DNA from: JAHEFT01 sp963766195
GTDB lineage: Bacteria > Pseudomonadota > Gammaproteobacteria > Xanthomonadales > SZUA-36
DNA: 64,000 nucleotides
NCBI GenBank assembly: GCA_963766195.1
Contig: CAVXYY010000005.1
Span: 434,001-498,000, forward strand
Direction of reading: 5' to 3'
Positions 19,160 through 28,170 of the stretch are shown here, piece after piece (the stretch's first letter is position 1; each line of letters opens with the position of its first letter). The translations under genes and the position numbers were made by a program. Under the pieces are notes generated by a model. That model did not search any database and was not told the DNA's origin. It saw nothing but the letters and a program-made list of their open reading frames with translations.

Positions 19160-20863
19160 GTGACAAATTCAGCTCTGTCCGGGTTGTGGCGGCTGCCGGT
19201 AAGGTTCCTGGCAACGGCGGTTATTGCGGCGGTCTTCGTGGTCAGCCTGCAGGCGCAGACCGCGCCTGCCAACGTGGAACAATTGCAGCGGCTGTCGGCT
19301 CAATACGTGGACGCACGCCGCCCCGGTGCATCCCAAGCGGACAGGACCGATTACTCGGCAGCAGCGTTCAACCGGGAGATTGAAGAGCAGCGGCAGACGC
19401 TGGAACAACTGCTGGCGATTGACCCGGAAGGCCTCAGCCTCGAGCAGGACATCGACCGGCGCCTGTTGATCGGCATCGCCCGCTCCGATATCAACACAGC
19501 ACAAAAACAGCGTCGTTGGGAAAATGACGCCGCCCTGTACATTCCTAGCGAGGAGTTGGGAGCGCTGTTCGAAACGGAATTCCCGGGCAGCCAGGCGCAG
19601 CGCCTGGAACAACTTTCCAGCCTGTTGGCGGCTTTGCCCGCACGCCTGGAACAGGGCCGGCTGAACCTGAAGAGGCCCCCGTTGCGGTTTACCAATGCCG
19701 CCATCTTCCAGGCCCAGGGCAGCATCAAAACACTGGTGGAAGGCAGGAGCACACTCCCGGAACTGGGTGATGAGGACGCCGCGGTTTATGACCAGGCCAC
19801 CGCTGCGCTGACCGGCTACCTGGATTTTCTCCAGCAGGACCTGCTGGCGCGATCCGACGGTGATTGGGCCCTGGGCCGGGAGGCTTACGATTTTATCCTG
19901 CAGAATCGCTGGCACATGAATGTTGATGCAGAGCAGATCCTGCAGCGTGGATTGACGGCTTTCGAGGAAACCGAGGCGCTGGCCCAGGAGGTCGCCTCAA
20001 GGATGCAACCTGGCAAGCACTGGACTGAGGTATACGAGACCCTGAAGGACGACCATCCGCCGGCCGCGGACATCAAGCAGGCCTATCAGCGACAAATGGA
20101 TGCTGCCCAGGCGTTCGTCCTGGAGCATTCCGTGGTCACGCTGCCGGCCGGCGAGCGGGTGATCAGCATCGACACGCCGCCGGCCATGCGGCGTTCTTCG
20201 CCGTTCGGGACGTTCCAGACCGTCAGTCCTTTTGAAGGGGGGCTGGAAGGCCGGCTGATCCTGACTCCGATCGAGGAGTGGATGCCGCCGGAGCAGCAGG
20301 CTCAACGGCTGCGCTCCCACCACACGGCATGGATACCGGTGATCGCCGTGCACGAGGCCTATCCCGGCCATCACGCCCAGGCCCTGATCGTCAATGAAAA
20401 TCCCAATCTGCTGCGGCGCGTGATCAGCGAACCCATTTTCTCCGAGGGCTGGGGGCTGTTTACCGAAGAACTGATGTTTGAACTCGGCTTCCTGCAGGGG
20501 GACGACGTGCGCCTGACCCAGCTGCGCAATCGCCTGTGGCGCGCTGCAAGGGTCATCCTGGATGTCAGCCTGCATACCGGGCGCATGGATTTTGACGAAG
20601 CGGTCGCTTTCCTGGTTGAGAAAGTAAGGTTTGAGCCGTATGCCGCGGAACTGGAAGTGGGTATGTACATTGAAAGACCGACCTACGTGCTGGGCTACCT
20701 TATCGGCATGCAGGAGATCGCGGCGATTCGTGCCGAGTATATCGCCCTGCATGGCGAACCCGAGCCGCCCAGTGAGTTTTACGACCAATTGTTGAGAATC
20801 GGTTCGATCCCGCCCGCCCTGTTGCGGGAGGAATTATTGCGTCCAAAAGACGGGCTTCAGTAA
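19160..20863 (+). CDS. DUF885 family protein, predicted metallopeptidase with signal anchor
   Basis: A 567-residue member of the DUF885 family with the zinc-binding HEAYPGHH motif (residues 398-405) and a downstream SEGWGLFTEELM helix carrying the third ligand candidate Glu. The N-terminal hydrophobic segment (WRLPVRFLATAVIAAVFVV) should export or anchor the enzyme. Its coding sequence is 81% identical over 78 bases to the last helix of the SNF transporter gene. The GTG start has AGAGGA upstream. The final codons and stop fall inside the left copy of a 31-bp direct repeat, so the original 3' neighbour was probably the convergent ppk2 gene. Confidence 0.85.
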   Translation: MTNSALSGLWRLPVRFLATAVIAAVFVVSLQAQTAPANVEQLQRLSAQYVDARRPGASQADRTDYSAAAFNREIEEQRQTLEQLLAIDPEGLSLEQDIDRRLLIGIARSDINTAQKQRRWENDAALYIPSEELGALFETEFPGSQAQRLEQLSSLLAALPARLEQGRLNLKRPPLRFTNAAIFQAQGSIKTLVEGRSTLPELGDEDAAVYDQATAALTGYLDFLQQDLLARSDGDWALGREAYDFILQNRWHMNVDAEQILQRGLTAFEETEALAQEVASRMQPGKHWTEVYETLKDDHPPAADIKQAYQRQMDAAQAFVLEHSVVTLPAGERVISIDTPPAMRRSSPFGTFQTVSPFEGGLEGRLILTPIEEWMPPEQQAQRLRSHHTAWIPVIAVHEAYPGHHAQALIVNENPNLLRRVISEPIFSEGWGLFTEELMFELGFLQGDDVRLTQLRNRLWRAARVILDVSLHTGRMDFDEAVAFLVEKVRFEPYAAELEVGMYIERPTYVLGYLIGMQEIAAIRAEYIALHGEPEPPSEFYDQLLRIGSIPPALLREELLRPKDGLQ

Positions 20864-20874
20864 CGGCTCGGAAC
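20844..20874 (+). repeat. Left 31-bp direct repeat (putative attachment or target-site copy)
   Basis: Matches 25072-25102 at 30 of 31 positions (the mismatch is G at 20852 against C at 25080). The copy includes the last codons and TAA stop of the DUF885 gene and also the reverse complement of the last five codons and TGA stop of ppk2. Flanking sequences on the inner side are unrelated. Confidence 0.85.
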
Positions 20875-20952
20875 TATGTGCGGCAGCGGCGCTCGCCCAG
20901 GCGCGACACGCGGCCGAGAAGGCCGAAGGTAACCAAGGCCTGCGGTTGGAGC

Positions 20953-21753
20953 TTACAGCTCGAATTTGAACCCGAGGTCGTCGGGGTAGTCGCCGAGCGC
21001 CGTGAGCGATGTCGCCGCACGCTGCATCGCCGCGAGCGTGAGGCCGAGCGTGCCCGGCCCGAAGCTCACGCGAGAGACACCGAGTTCGGCGAGACGCGCG
21101 AGCGGCACGGCACCCGGGTGGCCAATTACGGAGATTCGACCCTTCACCTGGTCGAGGGCGCGCTTGACCTTGTCCTCGTCGCTCAGACCGAGGAAGAAGA
21201 TCACGTCAGCGCCGGCGTGCAAGTAGGCGTTGGCGCGGACCACGGCTTCTTCCCAGTCGCCGCCGCCGGCCAGGGTGTCGACCCGGGCGTTGATGACGAG
21301 TGGGATGCCGCTTGCCTCGGCCCCGGCGCGTGCGGCCGCCACGCGTGCGGCGGCGGTCGCGATGTCGAACTGCGGGGCCTTCGACGCGCCGATGGAGTCC
21401 TCGATGTTGATGCCGACGACACCGGACTCCTCGATCAGGCGACGTACGTTGCGGGATACGCCCGCGACATCCGACGCGTATCCCTTCTCGAAGTCTGCGG
21501 ACACGGGCAGGTCGACTGCGCCGGCAATGATGGTCGCCGCGATGATCGCCTCGTCGACGGTCAGTCCCTCTCCGTCCTGGAGACCGCGCACGTTGGATAT
21601 GGAGTGGCTTGCGGTTGCAAGCGCCCTGACGCCGGGCGCCTCCGAGACGACCTTCGCGGTGATGGCATCCCACACGTTGATGACGATGAGGGGTGCACCA
21701 GGAACGTGGAGCGAGTTCAGCAGTTCGGCCTTCTGGTGTTGGGTAAGTGTCAT
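20953..21753 (-). CDS. Isocitrate lyase/PEP mutase family protein
   Basis: A 266-residue cytoplasmic TIM-barrel enzyme of the PEP mutase/isocitrate lyase superfamily. Expected active-site stretches are present: NVWDAITAK, PVSADFEKGYA, GINIEDS and INARVDT. Members cleave or rearrange C-C or C-P bonds of 2-oxo or 2-hydroxy diacids; the substrate here is unknown. The coding sequence is markedly GC-rich, with codon choices unlike the neighbouring mscS gene, and the protein reads like actinobacterial homologues. Recent transfer is likely. It is the leftmost gene of the repeat-bounded insertion. Confidence 0.85.
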   Translation of the reverse strand: MTLTQHQKAELLNSLHVPGAPLIVINVWDAITAKVVSEAPGVRALATASHSISNVRGLQDGEGLTVDEAIIAATIIAGAVDLPVSADFEKGYASDVAGVSRNVRRLIEESGVVGINIEDSIGASKAPQFDIATAAARVAAARAGAEASGIPLVINARVDTLAGGGDWEEAVVRANAYLHAGADVIFFLGLSDEDKVKRALDQVKGRISVIGHPGAVPLARLAELGVSRVSFGPGTLGLTLAAMQRAATSLTALGDYPDDLGFKFEL

Positions 21754-21970
21754 GGCTTCAGCATACCATGCAGTTGCTCACCAAGCGGGTGTACAAGGCA
21801 CAGGAACCACAAACGCCCTTCCAGGCGGCCCCGGTAGACGGAACACCTCTCTCGACCTGTGGACCGAAATTCCGGAGTTTATGTGCGCCAACGCACTGAA
21901 CGGCGATGCTGTCTCGTGCACAATAATCAGGAACAATCTCTCGCCACACTGAACTTTGGAGGTATCGGAA

Positions 21971-22117
21971 ATGCTTTGGACTATCGCAGTTATATTAGTA
22001 ATTTTGTGGGCTTTGGGCCTGGTAAGCTCCGTCACCATGGGCGGATTCATTCACCTTCTTCTGATTCTGGCAATCATCGCGGTTGTGTTCCAGCTTATTC
22101 AAGGAAGACGTGTCTGA
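21971..22117 (+). CDS. lmo0937-type 48-residue membrane protein
   Basis: A tiny membrane protein starting MLWTIAVILVILWALGLVSS and ending FQLIQGRRV, with two hydrophobic segments joined by a glycine turn (TMGGFIHLL). This pattern is that of the lmo0937 family, small inner-membrane proteins often found with stress genes. GGAGGT lies seven bases before the ATG. The molecular role is unknown. Confidence 0.8.
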   Translation: MLWTIAVILVILWALGLVSSVTMGGFIHLLLILAIIAVVFQLIQGRRV

Positions 22118-22183
22118 CGCTGCGCTTCTGTAGATCATACCCTGGGGCGGCATCGTCCTCGCGGTGGCTTTATTGGCGCGTCG

Positions 22184-23572
22184 TTACTCGACTGGTTTGT
22201 CGTTGTCGAGCAAGTCACTTTCGGTGTTCATGGCGCGTTCCTGGTTAACCTTTTCTTCGATGTACAAATCCGGTGAGACATCCATCGTTGCCTCGATGTC
22301 CTCAGTCTTACGCAACATCGGTTTCGTTTCGGTAGCAGAATCGCTGTCTCTGGAGCCCGTTTTTAGCGGAACCTTGTTGTCAACCGAGGCAGCCTGTTGC
22401 AACTGTTGTGGATCGAAGCGCAGCCGATAGATCGGCTCGGGTAGCGTAAATCCTTGTTCCTCGAGCACAGATTTTGTTGCCGGAATCGCCAGACTGCGGG
22501 ATTTTGTGAAGTCGCTTTCTCGCTGATCGACCCACGCCATAAACGAGATGATGATGCTTGAGTCTCCAACGGCGCTGATGATCGCATTTGGTTCGGGATC
22601 GTCAAGCACAAACGGTAGTTGGCACAGAGCTTCAAGTCCGATTTTCATCGCCACCACCGGGTCGTCGTCCGCGTCGACACCGAGTTCAAATTCAAACCGG
22701 CGCTCCGGATTGCTCGTGTAGTTCAGGATTACAGCCTTGAAGACCTGGGAATTAGGGATTCTCAGGTGGTTGCCGTCCAGCGTCATCAATACCGTAGCGC
22801 GGGAAGTCAGTCTGACCACCTTGCCTTCGTGCTCGCCAATGACAACATGATCGTTGGCACGAAAGGGTTGCCGAAGGCTTAGCATGATGCTGGAAATATA
22901 GTTCTCCAGAGAGTCGCGAACCGCGAATCCTATGGCGAGACCCACCACTCCGGCGCCGCCCAATATGGTACCAATCAGTGCCGTCGCCCCGATCAGGTTC
23001 AGCGCCAGGATGAGACCTATGACAATAGCGGCGATCCGCACCGCCTGTGCAAACAAATCTCCGAGAAACGGGTTGGGTGATACGCGGCGCCACAAACTGG
23101 TCCATTTCGCAAACCGGTGCCCGACAAAGGCGATTAGCAGGAATACGGCGAGAGCCAGAATGACCAGCGGCAACGCCTTAGCCCAGCGGGCAAGATCGGC
23201 TTTGAATTGCTCAATCAACGGCATGACATTGCCCTGAATATCAAGGCTTCGTTCAATGCCATCGTCGACGGTGACGACGCCTTGCACTCGCTCTGCCAGT
23301 CCCGTTGCGCGTTCTGCCGTTTTTTCGTTGGAGACCGAACCCGACAAGAACACCACGCCCTCACGCACTGTGACCTCCACCGCAGATAGCGCTCCGACCT
23401 CTGAATAGATGCGCTGGATACGCCGCTCGATGTCCTCGTCGATCGGCGTTGCGACGGTGGCGATAGAGTCAGACTTGGAACTGTCCCCCTCTGCTTGCGC
23501 GAAAGCAACGTGCAATGGAATGAAAGAAAGTAAAACGCCAGCTAAGTAAATTGTGACCATTCGCTCGATCAT
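22184..23572 (-). CDS. BON-domain mechanosensitive (MscS-type) channel
   Basis: A 462-residue inner-membrane protein: signal peptide (cleavage near AFA-QA), a BON domain (about 45-110, VTVREGVVFLSGSVSNEKTAERA), three hydrophobic segments (about 135-235), the glycine/alanine-rich MscS pore helix (GGAGVVGLAIGFAVRDSLEN), and the cytoplasmic beta/alpha vestibule. The last 70 residues are polar and probably disordered. It should release solutes on hypo-osmotic shock; BON domains bind membranes or ligands. It lies 48 bases downstream of the kup remnant on the same strand and was probably co-transcribed with it. Confidence 0.88.
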   Translation of the reverse strand: MIERMVTIYLAGVLLSFIPLHVAFAQAEGDSSKSDSIATVATPIDEDIERRIQRIYSEVGALSAVEVTVREGVVFLSGSVSNEKTAERATGLAERVQGVVTVDDGIERSLDIQGNVMPLIEQFKADLARWAKALPLVILALAVFLLIAFVGHRFAKWTSLWRRVSPNPFLGDLFAQAVRIAAIVIGLILALNLIGATALIGTILGGAGVVGLAIGFAVRDSLENYISSIMLSLRQPFRANDHVVIGEHEGKVVRLTSRATVLMTLDGNHLRIPNSQVFKAVILNYTSNPERRFEFELGVDADDDPVVAMKIGLEALCQLPFVLDDPEPNAIISAVGDSSIIISFMAWVDQRESDFTKSRSLAIPATKSVLEEQGFTLPEPIYRLRFDPQQLQQAASVDNKVPLKTGSRDSDSATETKPMLRKTEDIEATMDVSPDLYIEEKVNQERAMNTESDLLDNDKPVE

Positions 23573-23620
23573 AGCGACTCCTCCATATTTTTATCTCCCG
23601 GGTCATTTGCACCAGCCAAT

Positions 23621-24412
23621 TCACTCATATCCCCACTTGCAGGCCCACTTGCATCGTCTGGGCGATGGGTATCTGGTACAGCGCAGTGGCATCCAGCCAC
23701 CGTCAGGAATCGTACGCAGGTTTGCTCCCAGGTAACCCAGGTCGATGGCGAGGAAGACCAGCAGAAAAGCCAGTGCCGCCAGCACCGCAAACCAGACCAG
23801 CGTCAGCGGACCAAACATCGCGCCCACCTTTGCGGTGCCGAAACGTTGCACGGCAAACAGGCCAAACAGGATTGCAACCGTTATTGGAACCACGAAGTGT
23901 TGTAAATGCGGAGCGGCGATCTGCAAGCCTTCCACTGCACTCAAAACCGAGATTGCAGGGGTGATCATTGCGCCGCCGTACAGCATCGATGCCCCGAGAA
24001 CGCCGAGCAGGATGAGTGCGCGGCGCGATCGCTGCTGCTGGTCGCCGGATGGTCTCAACAGCGCCAGCAGGGCGAACGTGCCACCCTCACCGCGGTTGTC
24101 GGCGCGCAGCACGAAAACCATGTACTTAAGCGAGATGACAAGAATGAGTGTCCAGAAAATCAGAGACAGGATACCGAGTATGTTCGCCGTTGAAACCGGG
24201 ATGGGGTTGTGCCCGTTGAAGCTTTCACGCAATGCGTAAATCGGGCTGGTGCCAATATCACCGTAGACCACACCCAGTACCGCAACGGCAAGCGGTGCAA
24301 AAGGCTGGTTTTGGGGTGTCGTTTGCGGTTGGTTCAGCAGCGCCGCGTCCTCGGCCTTGCGTCCGGTGGTGTGGTTGCTGCGCGTGCCCACGTCAGTTCG
24401 GTTTATTTCCAC
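23621..24412 (-). pseudogene. kup: Kup potassium transporter remnant with internal deletion
   Basis: The N-terminal part matches Kup well (GVVYGDIGTSPIYALRE, RADNRGEGG, MITPAISVLSAVEGL) up to about residue 215 (LVWFAVLAALA). It then jumps in frame to sequence that normally lies about 200 residues further on (AIDLGYLGANL, DGGWMPL). After GGWMPL the frame is lost and a stop follows. Kup proteins are usually 620-650 residues; only 263 codons remain, so most of the transmembrane core and the C-terminal domain are gone. Unlike the single-base frameshifts elsewhere, a 200-residue deletion is not a simple read error. Potassium uptake by this copy is not expected. Confidence 0.8.
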
Positions 24413-24782
24413 ATGACGTTGGCGTCAGGCGACAAATCCACCGCTTGTGTAGCCATGGGATTAATATGAGTCTTCAGGCGAGAGTTATCGATCCCAGGCG
24501 AATCAGGTCGAGTCACGCAGGTGTCCTTCGTGGTTATTTTCGTGCTGTCGAGTTTATCGCAGATCAGTCGGAAAGTCGGTGCGGCAACGCACATTAGACG
24601 GGTGGCCAGACCGATAAGACGGGATATATATTCATCGACCCAACCCGCTTATGTGTGGCAGCGAACAGTCCTGGCGCAATGCCGGGTGTACTCTTGCCAG
24701 ACATGTCTCAAAGACATCGAATCAACCCGATCATGCGAGCCCAATCGGGCTCAGATGATTTTCAACCACTGGAGCCAATGCC
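24413..24782. other. Intergenic stretch without a recognised gene
   Basis: These 370 bases separate the divergent kup remnant and the coiled-coil gene. No convincing coding sequence, hairpin terminator or operator was recognised. Promoters for both neighbours are expected here. Confidence 0.5.
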
Positions 24783-25067
24783 ATGTCAAAAAGAGACGCA
24801 TATATCGAAAAGATGAAGAAGCAACTCGACGAGCTGAACGCAAAGATGAGCAAACTTGAGACCAAGACGCAGGACGCGAAGGATGATGCGCGTGCCAAGT
24901 ACAAGGAAGAAATGAGCAAGCTACGCAAGCAGTCCAAACTTGCTATCGCGAAACTCGAGGAAATACAGGCGGTTGGGGAAGACAAGTGGGAAAGCATGGT
25001 CACCGAGATGGACAAAGTGCTCGATGCCTTCAAACATTCCTTCAACTACTTCAAGTCGCAACTGTAG
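24783..25067 (+). CDS. Small coiled-coil protein
   Basis: A 94-residue, highly charged, all-helical protein (KKQLDELNAKMSKLETKTQDA, then repeated Lys/Glu/Ala heptads). It lacks cysteines, a signal peptide or a membrane segment. It resembles small stress-associated coiled-coil proteins often annotated only as hypothetical. It is the last gene of the insertion; its stop lies four bases before the right direct repeat, so the cargo fills the element to its edge. Confidence 0.7.
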   Translation: MSKRDAYIEKMKKQLDELNAKMSKLETKTQDAKDDARAKYKEEMSKLRKQSKLAIAKLEEIQAVGEDKWESMVTEMDKVLDAFKHSFNYFKSQL

Positions 25068-25071
25068 CGCA

Positions 25072-25102
25072 CAAAAGACCGGCTTCAGTAACGGCTCGGA
25101 AC
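25072..25102 (+). repeat. Right 31-bp direct repeat (putative attachment or target-site copy)
   Basis: The near-identical partner of 20844-20874. It contains the native 3' end of ppk2 (SRY and TGA on the minus strand) plus a short tail equivalent to the last codons of the DUF885 gene. Confidence 0.85.
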
Positions 25103-26005
25103 GTACAGCTCCGGCGGCAGCACGGTGCGCTCGTAGTTTTCGTTGAATTCGCGTTCGGGAAGGCTGACATCCTCCTGCGGAACATCCTCGTAAGGGATCT
25201 GGTCCAGCAGGTGATGGATGCAGTTCAGGCGGGCGCGTTTCTTGTCGTTGGCCTTGACGATGAACCAGGGTGATTCCGGGAAGTTCGTGCGCCGGAACGT
25301 CTCTTCCTTGGCCTTGGTGTACTTCTCCCAGCGCACCCGTGACTGCAGGTCCATGGGACTCAGCTTCCATTGCTTGAGCGGATCATGGATTCGCATCAGG
25401 AATCGCAGTTGCTGTTCCTCGTCCGTGATCGAGAACCAGTACTTGATCAGCCGGATGCCTGAGCGAACCAGCATTTTTTCGAATTCAGGAACATCCTGGA
25501 AAAACTGCTCTACCTGGGCCGGCGTGGCGAAGCCCATCACTTTTTCCACACCTGAGCGGTTATACCAGGAACGGTCGAACAGCACGATTTCACCCCCGGC
25601 AGGCAGGTGCGGCACGTAGCGCTGGAAGTACCATTGGGTGATCTCGCGGTCGCTGGGTTTTTGCAGGGCGACCACCCGGCAGACACGCGGGTTCAGCCGC
25701 TGGGTAATGCGCTTGATCACTCCGCCTTTCCCGGCAGCGTCACGGCCCTCGAAAATCACTGCAATTTTCTCACCCGTGTGTTGCACCCAGTCCTGCAGTT
25801 TGATCAGCTCCGACTGCAGCCAGATCAACGACTTGAAGTAGTGCACGCGGTCGAGCGTGTCGGGATGCTTGCGGTTATAAATTCGGCGCAATTCCAGCGA
25901 CAGGGCGGGCTCGGACATTTCCAGTTCATAGTCCTCGTCCAGGGTGTCCGCGAGCTCCGCTTCCAGCCAGTCGTTGTTTTTGAATGTGTCTTCGGTTTCT
26001 CTCAT
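25085..26005 (-). CDS. ppk2: Polyphosphate kinase 2, class I
   Basis: A 306-residue cytoplasmic enzyme transferring phosphate between polyphosphate and nucleoside diphosphates. The Walker A loop GRDAAGKGG spans residues 87-95 and the Walker B/lid motif FDRSWYNR spans 143-150. Length and the single PPK2 domain fit class I, which mainly makes ATP or GTP from polyphosphate. The stop codon lies in the right direct repeat of the 4.2-kb insertion and the gene is intact. Confidence 0.92.
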   Translation of the reverse strand: MRETEDTFKNNDWLEAELADTLDEDYELEMSEPALSLELRRIYNRKHPDTLDRVHYFKSLIWLQSELIKLQDWVQHTGEKIAVIFEGRDAAGKGGVIKRITQRLNPRVCRVVALQKPSDREITQWYFQRYVPHLPAGGEIVLFDRSWYNRSGVEKVMGFATPAQVEQFFQDVPEFEKMLVRSGIRLIKYWFSITDEEQQLRFLMRIHDPLKQWKLSPMDLQSRVRWEKYTKAKEETFRRTNFPESPWFIVKANDKKRARLNCIHHLLDQIPYEDVPQEDVSLPEREFNENYERTVLPPELYVPSRY

Positions 26006-26146
26006 GGAATGTGACCTGATGCTGCCCTTTCCGGACCATCAGCATAAGTCCCGAAATGACAATGAGCAACCTGGGTGAATTTATTGGCTGAAAATGGGGG
26101 TCTAAGAAGTGACTTTTATCTGTTTTATAACATTAATTCAGTGTAT

Positions 26147-28040
26147 TCAAAGGGATGCGTTGGTCCGACCCCTATTGGCGGCCAGTTTCAGCTTGCGCAG
26201 CATTGAGCGTTTTTTCGCATGGTGTCCCTGCATGCGCTGCAGGATATTGTCGAGCACGCGCACCGCGCGCGACATGTGGGGTCCCTTGTTGAGCATCACG
26301 CATTCCGCTGCCTGGCCCATGGCGGCGTCCGTGATTTCGGCCCGGGTGGCGTGGCCGCGCTTGGTCAGCGCCTCGAGCACCTGGGTGGCCCAGATCACGG
26401 GTACGTGCGCCGACTCGCAGACCCAGAGAATTTCCTCCTGCACCTCGGCCATCCGCTCGAACCCTGTTTCCACGGCCAGGTCGCCGCGGGCGATCATCAC
26501 GCCGCAGGCCGGGAACTTCAGAGCCTCCATCACTATGCTGGGAAGATTGTTGAAGCCGCGCTTGGTCTCGATTTTGGCGACCACTGACACGTGCTCCCCA
26601 CCCCTGGCGCAGAGTTCTTCACGCAACCTGCGAACGTCCGCCGGCCCGTTGGTGAAGGAGAGGCCGACCATATCGGCATGGCTGGCGGCAAAGTCGAGGT
26701 CCTCCAGGTCTTTTGAGCTGAGCGCAGGCAGGTCCAGGTTGGTATCGGGAAAGTTGATGCCCTTGTCGCTGCCCAGCCGTTCCACCGGGTTACGCGTGTG
26801 CGTGATACGGACGCGCAGTTGATCGGCGTTGACGGCTTCGATCATGCCCGCCACCCGGCCGTCGTCGAAAAAAATCGACTCACCCGGACAACAGTCACGG
26901 TAGATTTCGGGGATCGGCAGCGAGACGACACCCGGGTTGAGCAAGGAGCCGTCCTTGTCGCGCAATGTCGGGCGTCCGGGTTTCCTGCTGCAGTTGAGGA
27001 ACAGTGTGTCCCCGTTACGCAGTTCGATGACGCCATCCTGGGCAGGCAGTTTGTCGATGACGGTTCGGGCGTCCCGGTCCTCGCCGGCATTCGCCAGGAT
27101 CAACTCGACGCCGTTCATGATGTAGGCGGTTTTACGGGCCTCGGCCCAGCACCCGTCGGTGCCGACATCGCGCACCCGCCAGGTTCGATTGGAACCGCGT
27201 GCGTCCTTGAAACCTATGCGATCGCCGGGTTTCAGACGGCCCAGCCAGCCTGCGTCCACCACCAGGCTGGCATCGGCCGGGACCGGTTCGCCTGCGGCCA
27301 CCGCGCTTGTACACAACCACACGCGGGCGGGCCGCACAACCTTGCCTTCGCGCGCCCGCACCGGCCGCACCTTGATGACGCCGGGGATTTGCTTCATGGG
27401 GCCGGTACGGAGCTTGGGTCCGCCGAGATCCATCAGTACGCGGCAGTCCCGTCCGGTCGTGCGCTCGGCATAACGCAGGTTGCGAATCATGCGGCCCCAG
27501 GTTTCCGGATCGTTCTGGGCGCAGTTGATGCGCATGCAGTCCATGCCGCTGTCCAGCAAGCCATGCACCACCAGGTAATCGTGCGCTGCTTCAGTCGGCA
27601 TCGTGACCATGATGTAGACCCGTCGCGCACCCGGATGAGGGCCCAGCAGGGCGACTGTATTGCGTTGCAGGCGGTCGGCACAGGTGTCGCAGGCGGCGTA
27701 AAATTCAGCGGGATCCGCCCTTCAGGTTGCTCACCCAGCAAGTTCTGCAGGTTGTGCAGGACCGCTTCCACCGTTGGCAGGACGTGCGCCTCCAACCGGC
27801 CCAGGGACGAAAGCCCGAGCCGCACCAGTTGCTCCTGCTGGGTGCGAAAATCGCGGCTTCGCAACGCCAGGTAGTGCAGCATGTTGATCGCGCTCAGCTG
27901 AGCTTCTGCCGGCAGCTCGGCCAGCAGCCTCAGCGTTAATTTCCGGTTGGGACCAACATTTCAGAGCGCAGTGAATCCAGTTGCTGCACCAGGCTGCGGC
28001 AAACTTCGGCGACAGGTGATTTGTCGGATTTCTTGGCCAT
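26147..28040 (-). CDS. Pyruvate kinase-like protein with N-terminal extension
   Basis: A protein of about 630 residues. The C-terminal 490 residues hold a pyruvate kinase barrel and B domain: MRINCAQND, MDLGGPKLRTG, VVAKIETKRGFNNL, GVMIARGDLAVE, and WATQVLEALTKRG. The regulatory C-terminal domain of canonical pyruvate kinases is missing. Ahead lies about 140 residues (LLAELPAEAQLSAINMLHYLALR, continuing GLSSLGRLEAHVL) typical of a proteobacterial subgroup. Two frameshifts, near 27945 and 27650, break the extension; repairing them gives one open frame from an ATG at 28040. Catalysis of PEP to pyruvate is plausible but the odd architecture leaves regulation unknown. Confidence 0.8.
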
Positions 28041-28170
28041 GACCTATCAGTATATGCACGTTCCCTGTCGAAGCCGTGACATGGAGCAAGTGAGCCATCA
28101 GATGCGGAAACCATAAAAAATACCAGCGTGACTGTGCCGCTCTAACCGGTTACGCTGCAATCCGGTAGCA

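Larger units (their letters stand above)
20844..25102. mobile_element. 4.2-kb insertion bounded by direct repeats
   Basis: Everything between the two 31-bp repeats interrupts what would otherwise be a convergent, end-overlapping pair of genes (DUF885 protein and PPK2). Cargo is a PEP-mutase-like gene, a 48-residue membrane protein, a BON-MscS channel, a kup remnant and a coiled-coil protein. The cargo has mixed base composition: the first gene is visibly GC-richer and the MscS/kup part AT-richer than the flanks. No integrase or transposase gene was found inside, so the element is non-autonomous, decayed, or was moved in trans. Confidence 0.65.

Noticed and set aside
20953..21753. Candidate isocitrate lyase to complete the glyoxylate shunt with malate synthase
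   Set aside because: At 266 residues it is far shorter than isocitrate lyase and lies in a transferred island; it is a PEP-mutase superfamily member of unknown substrate.
20878..21837. Plus-strand reading frame over the PEP-mutase-like gene
   Set aside because: A shadow of a GC-rich gene on the opposite strand; arginine/glycine-rich with no fold.
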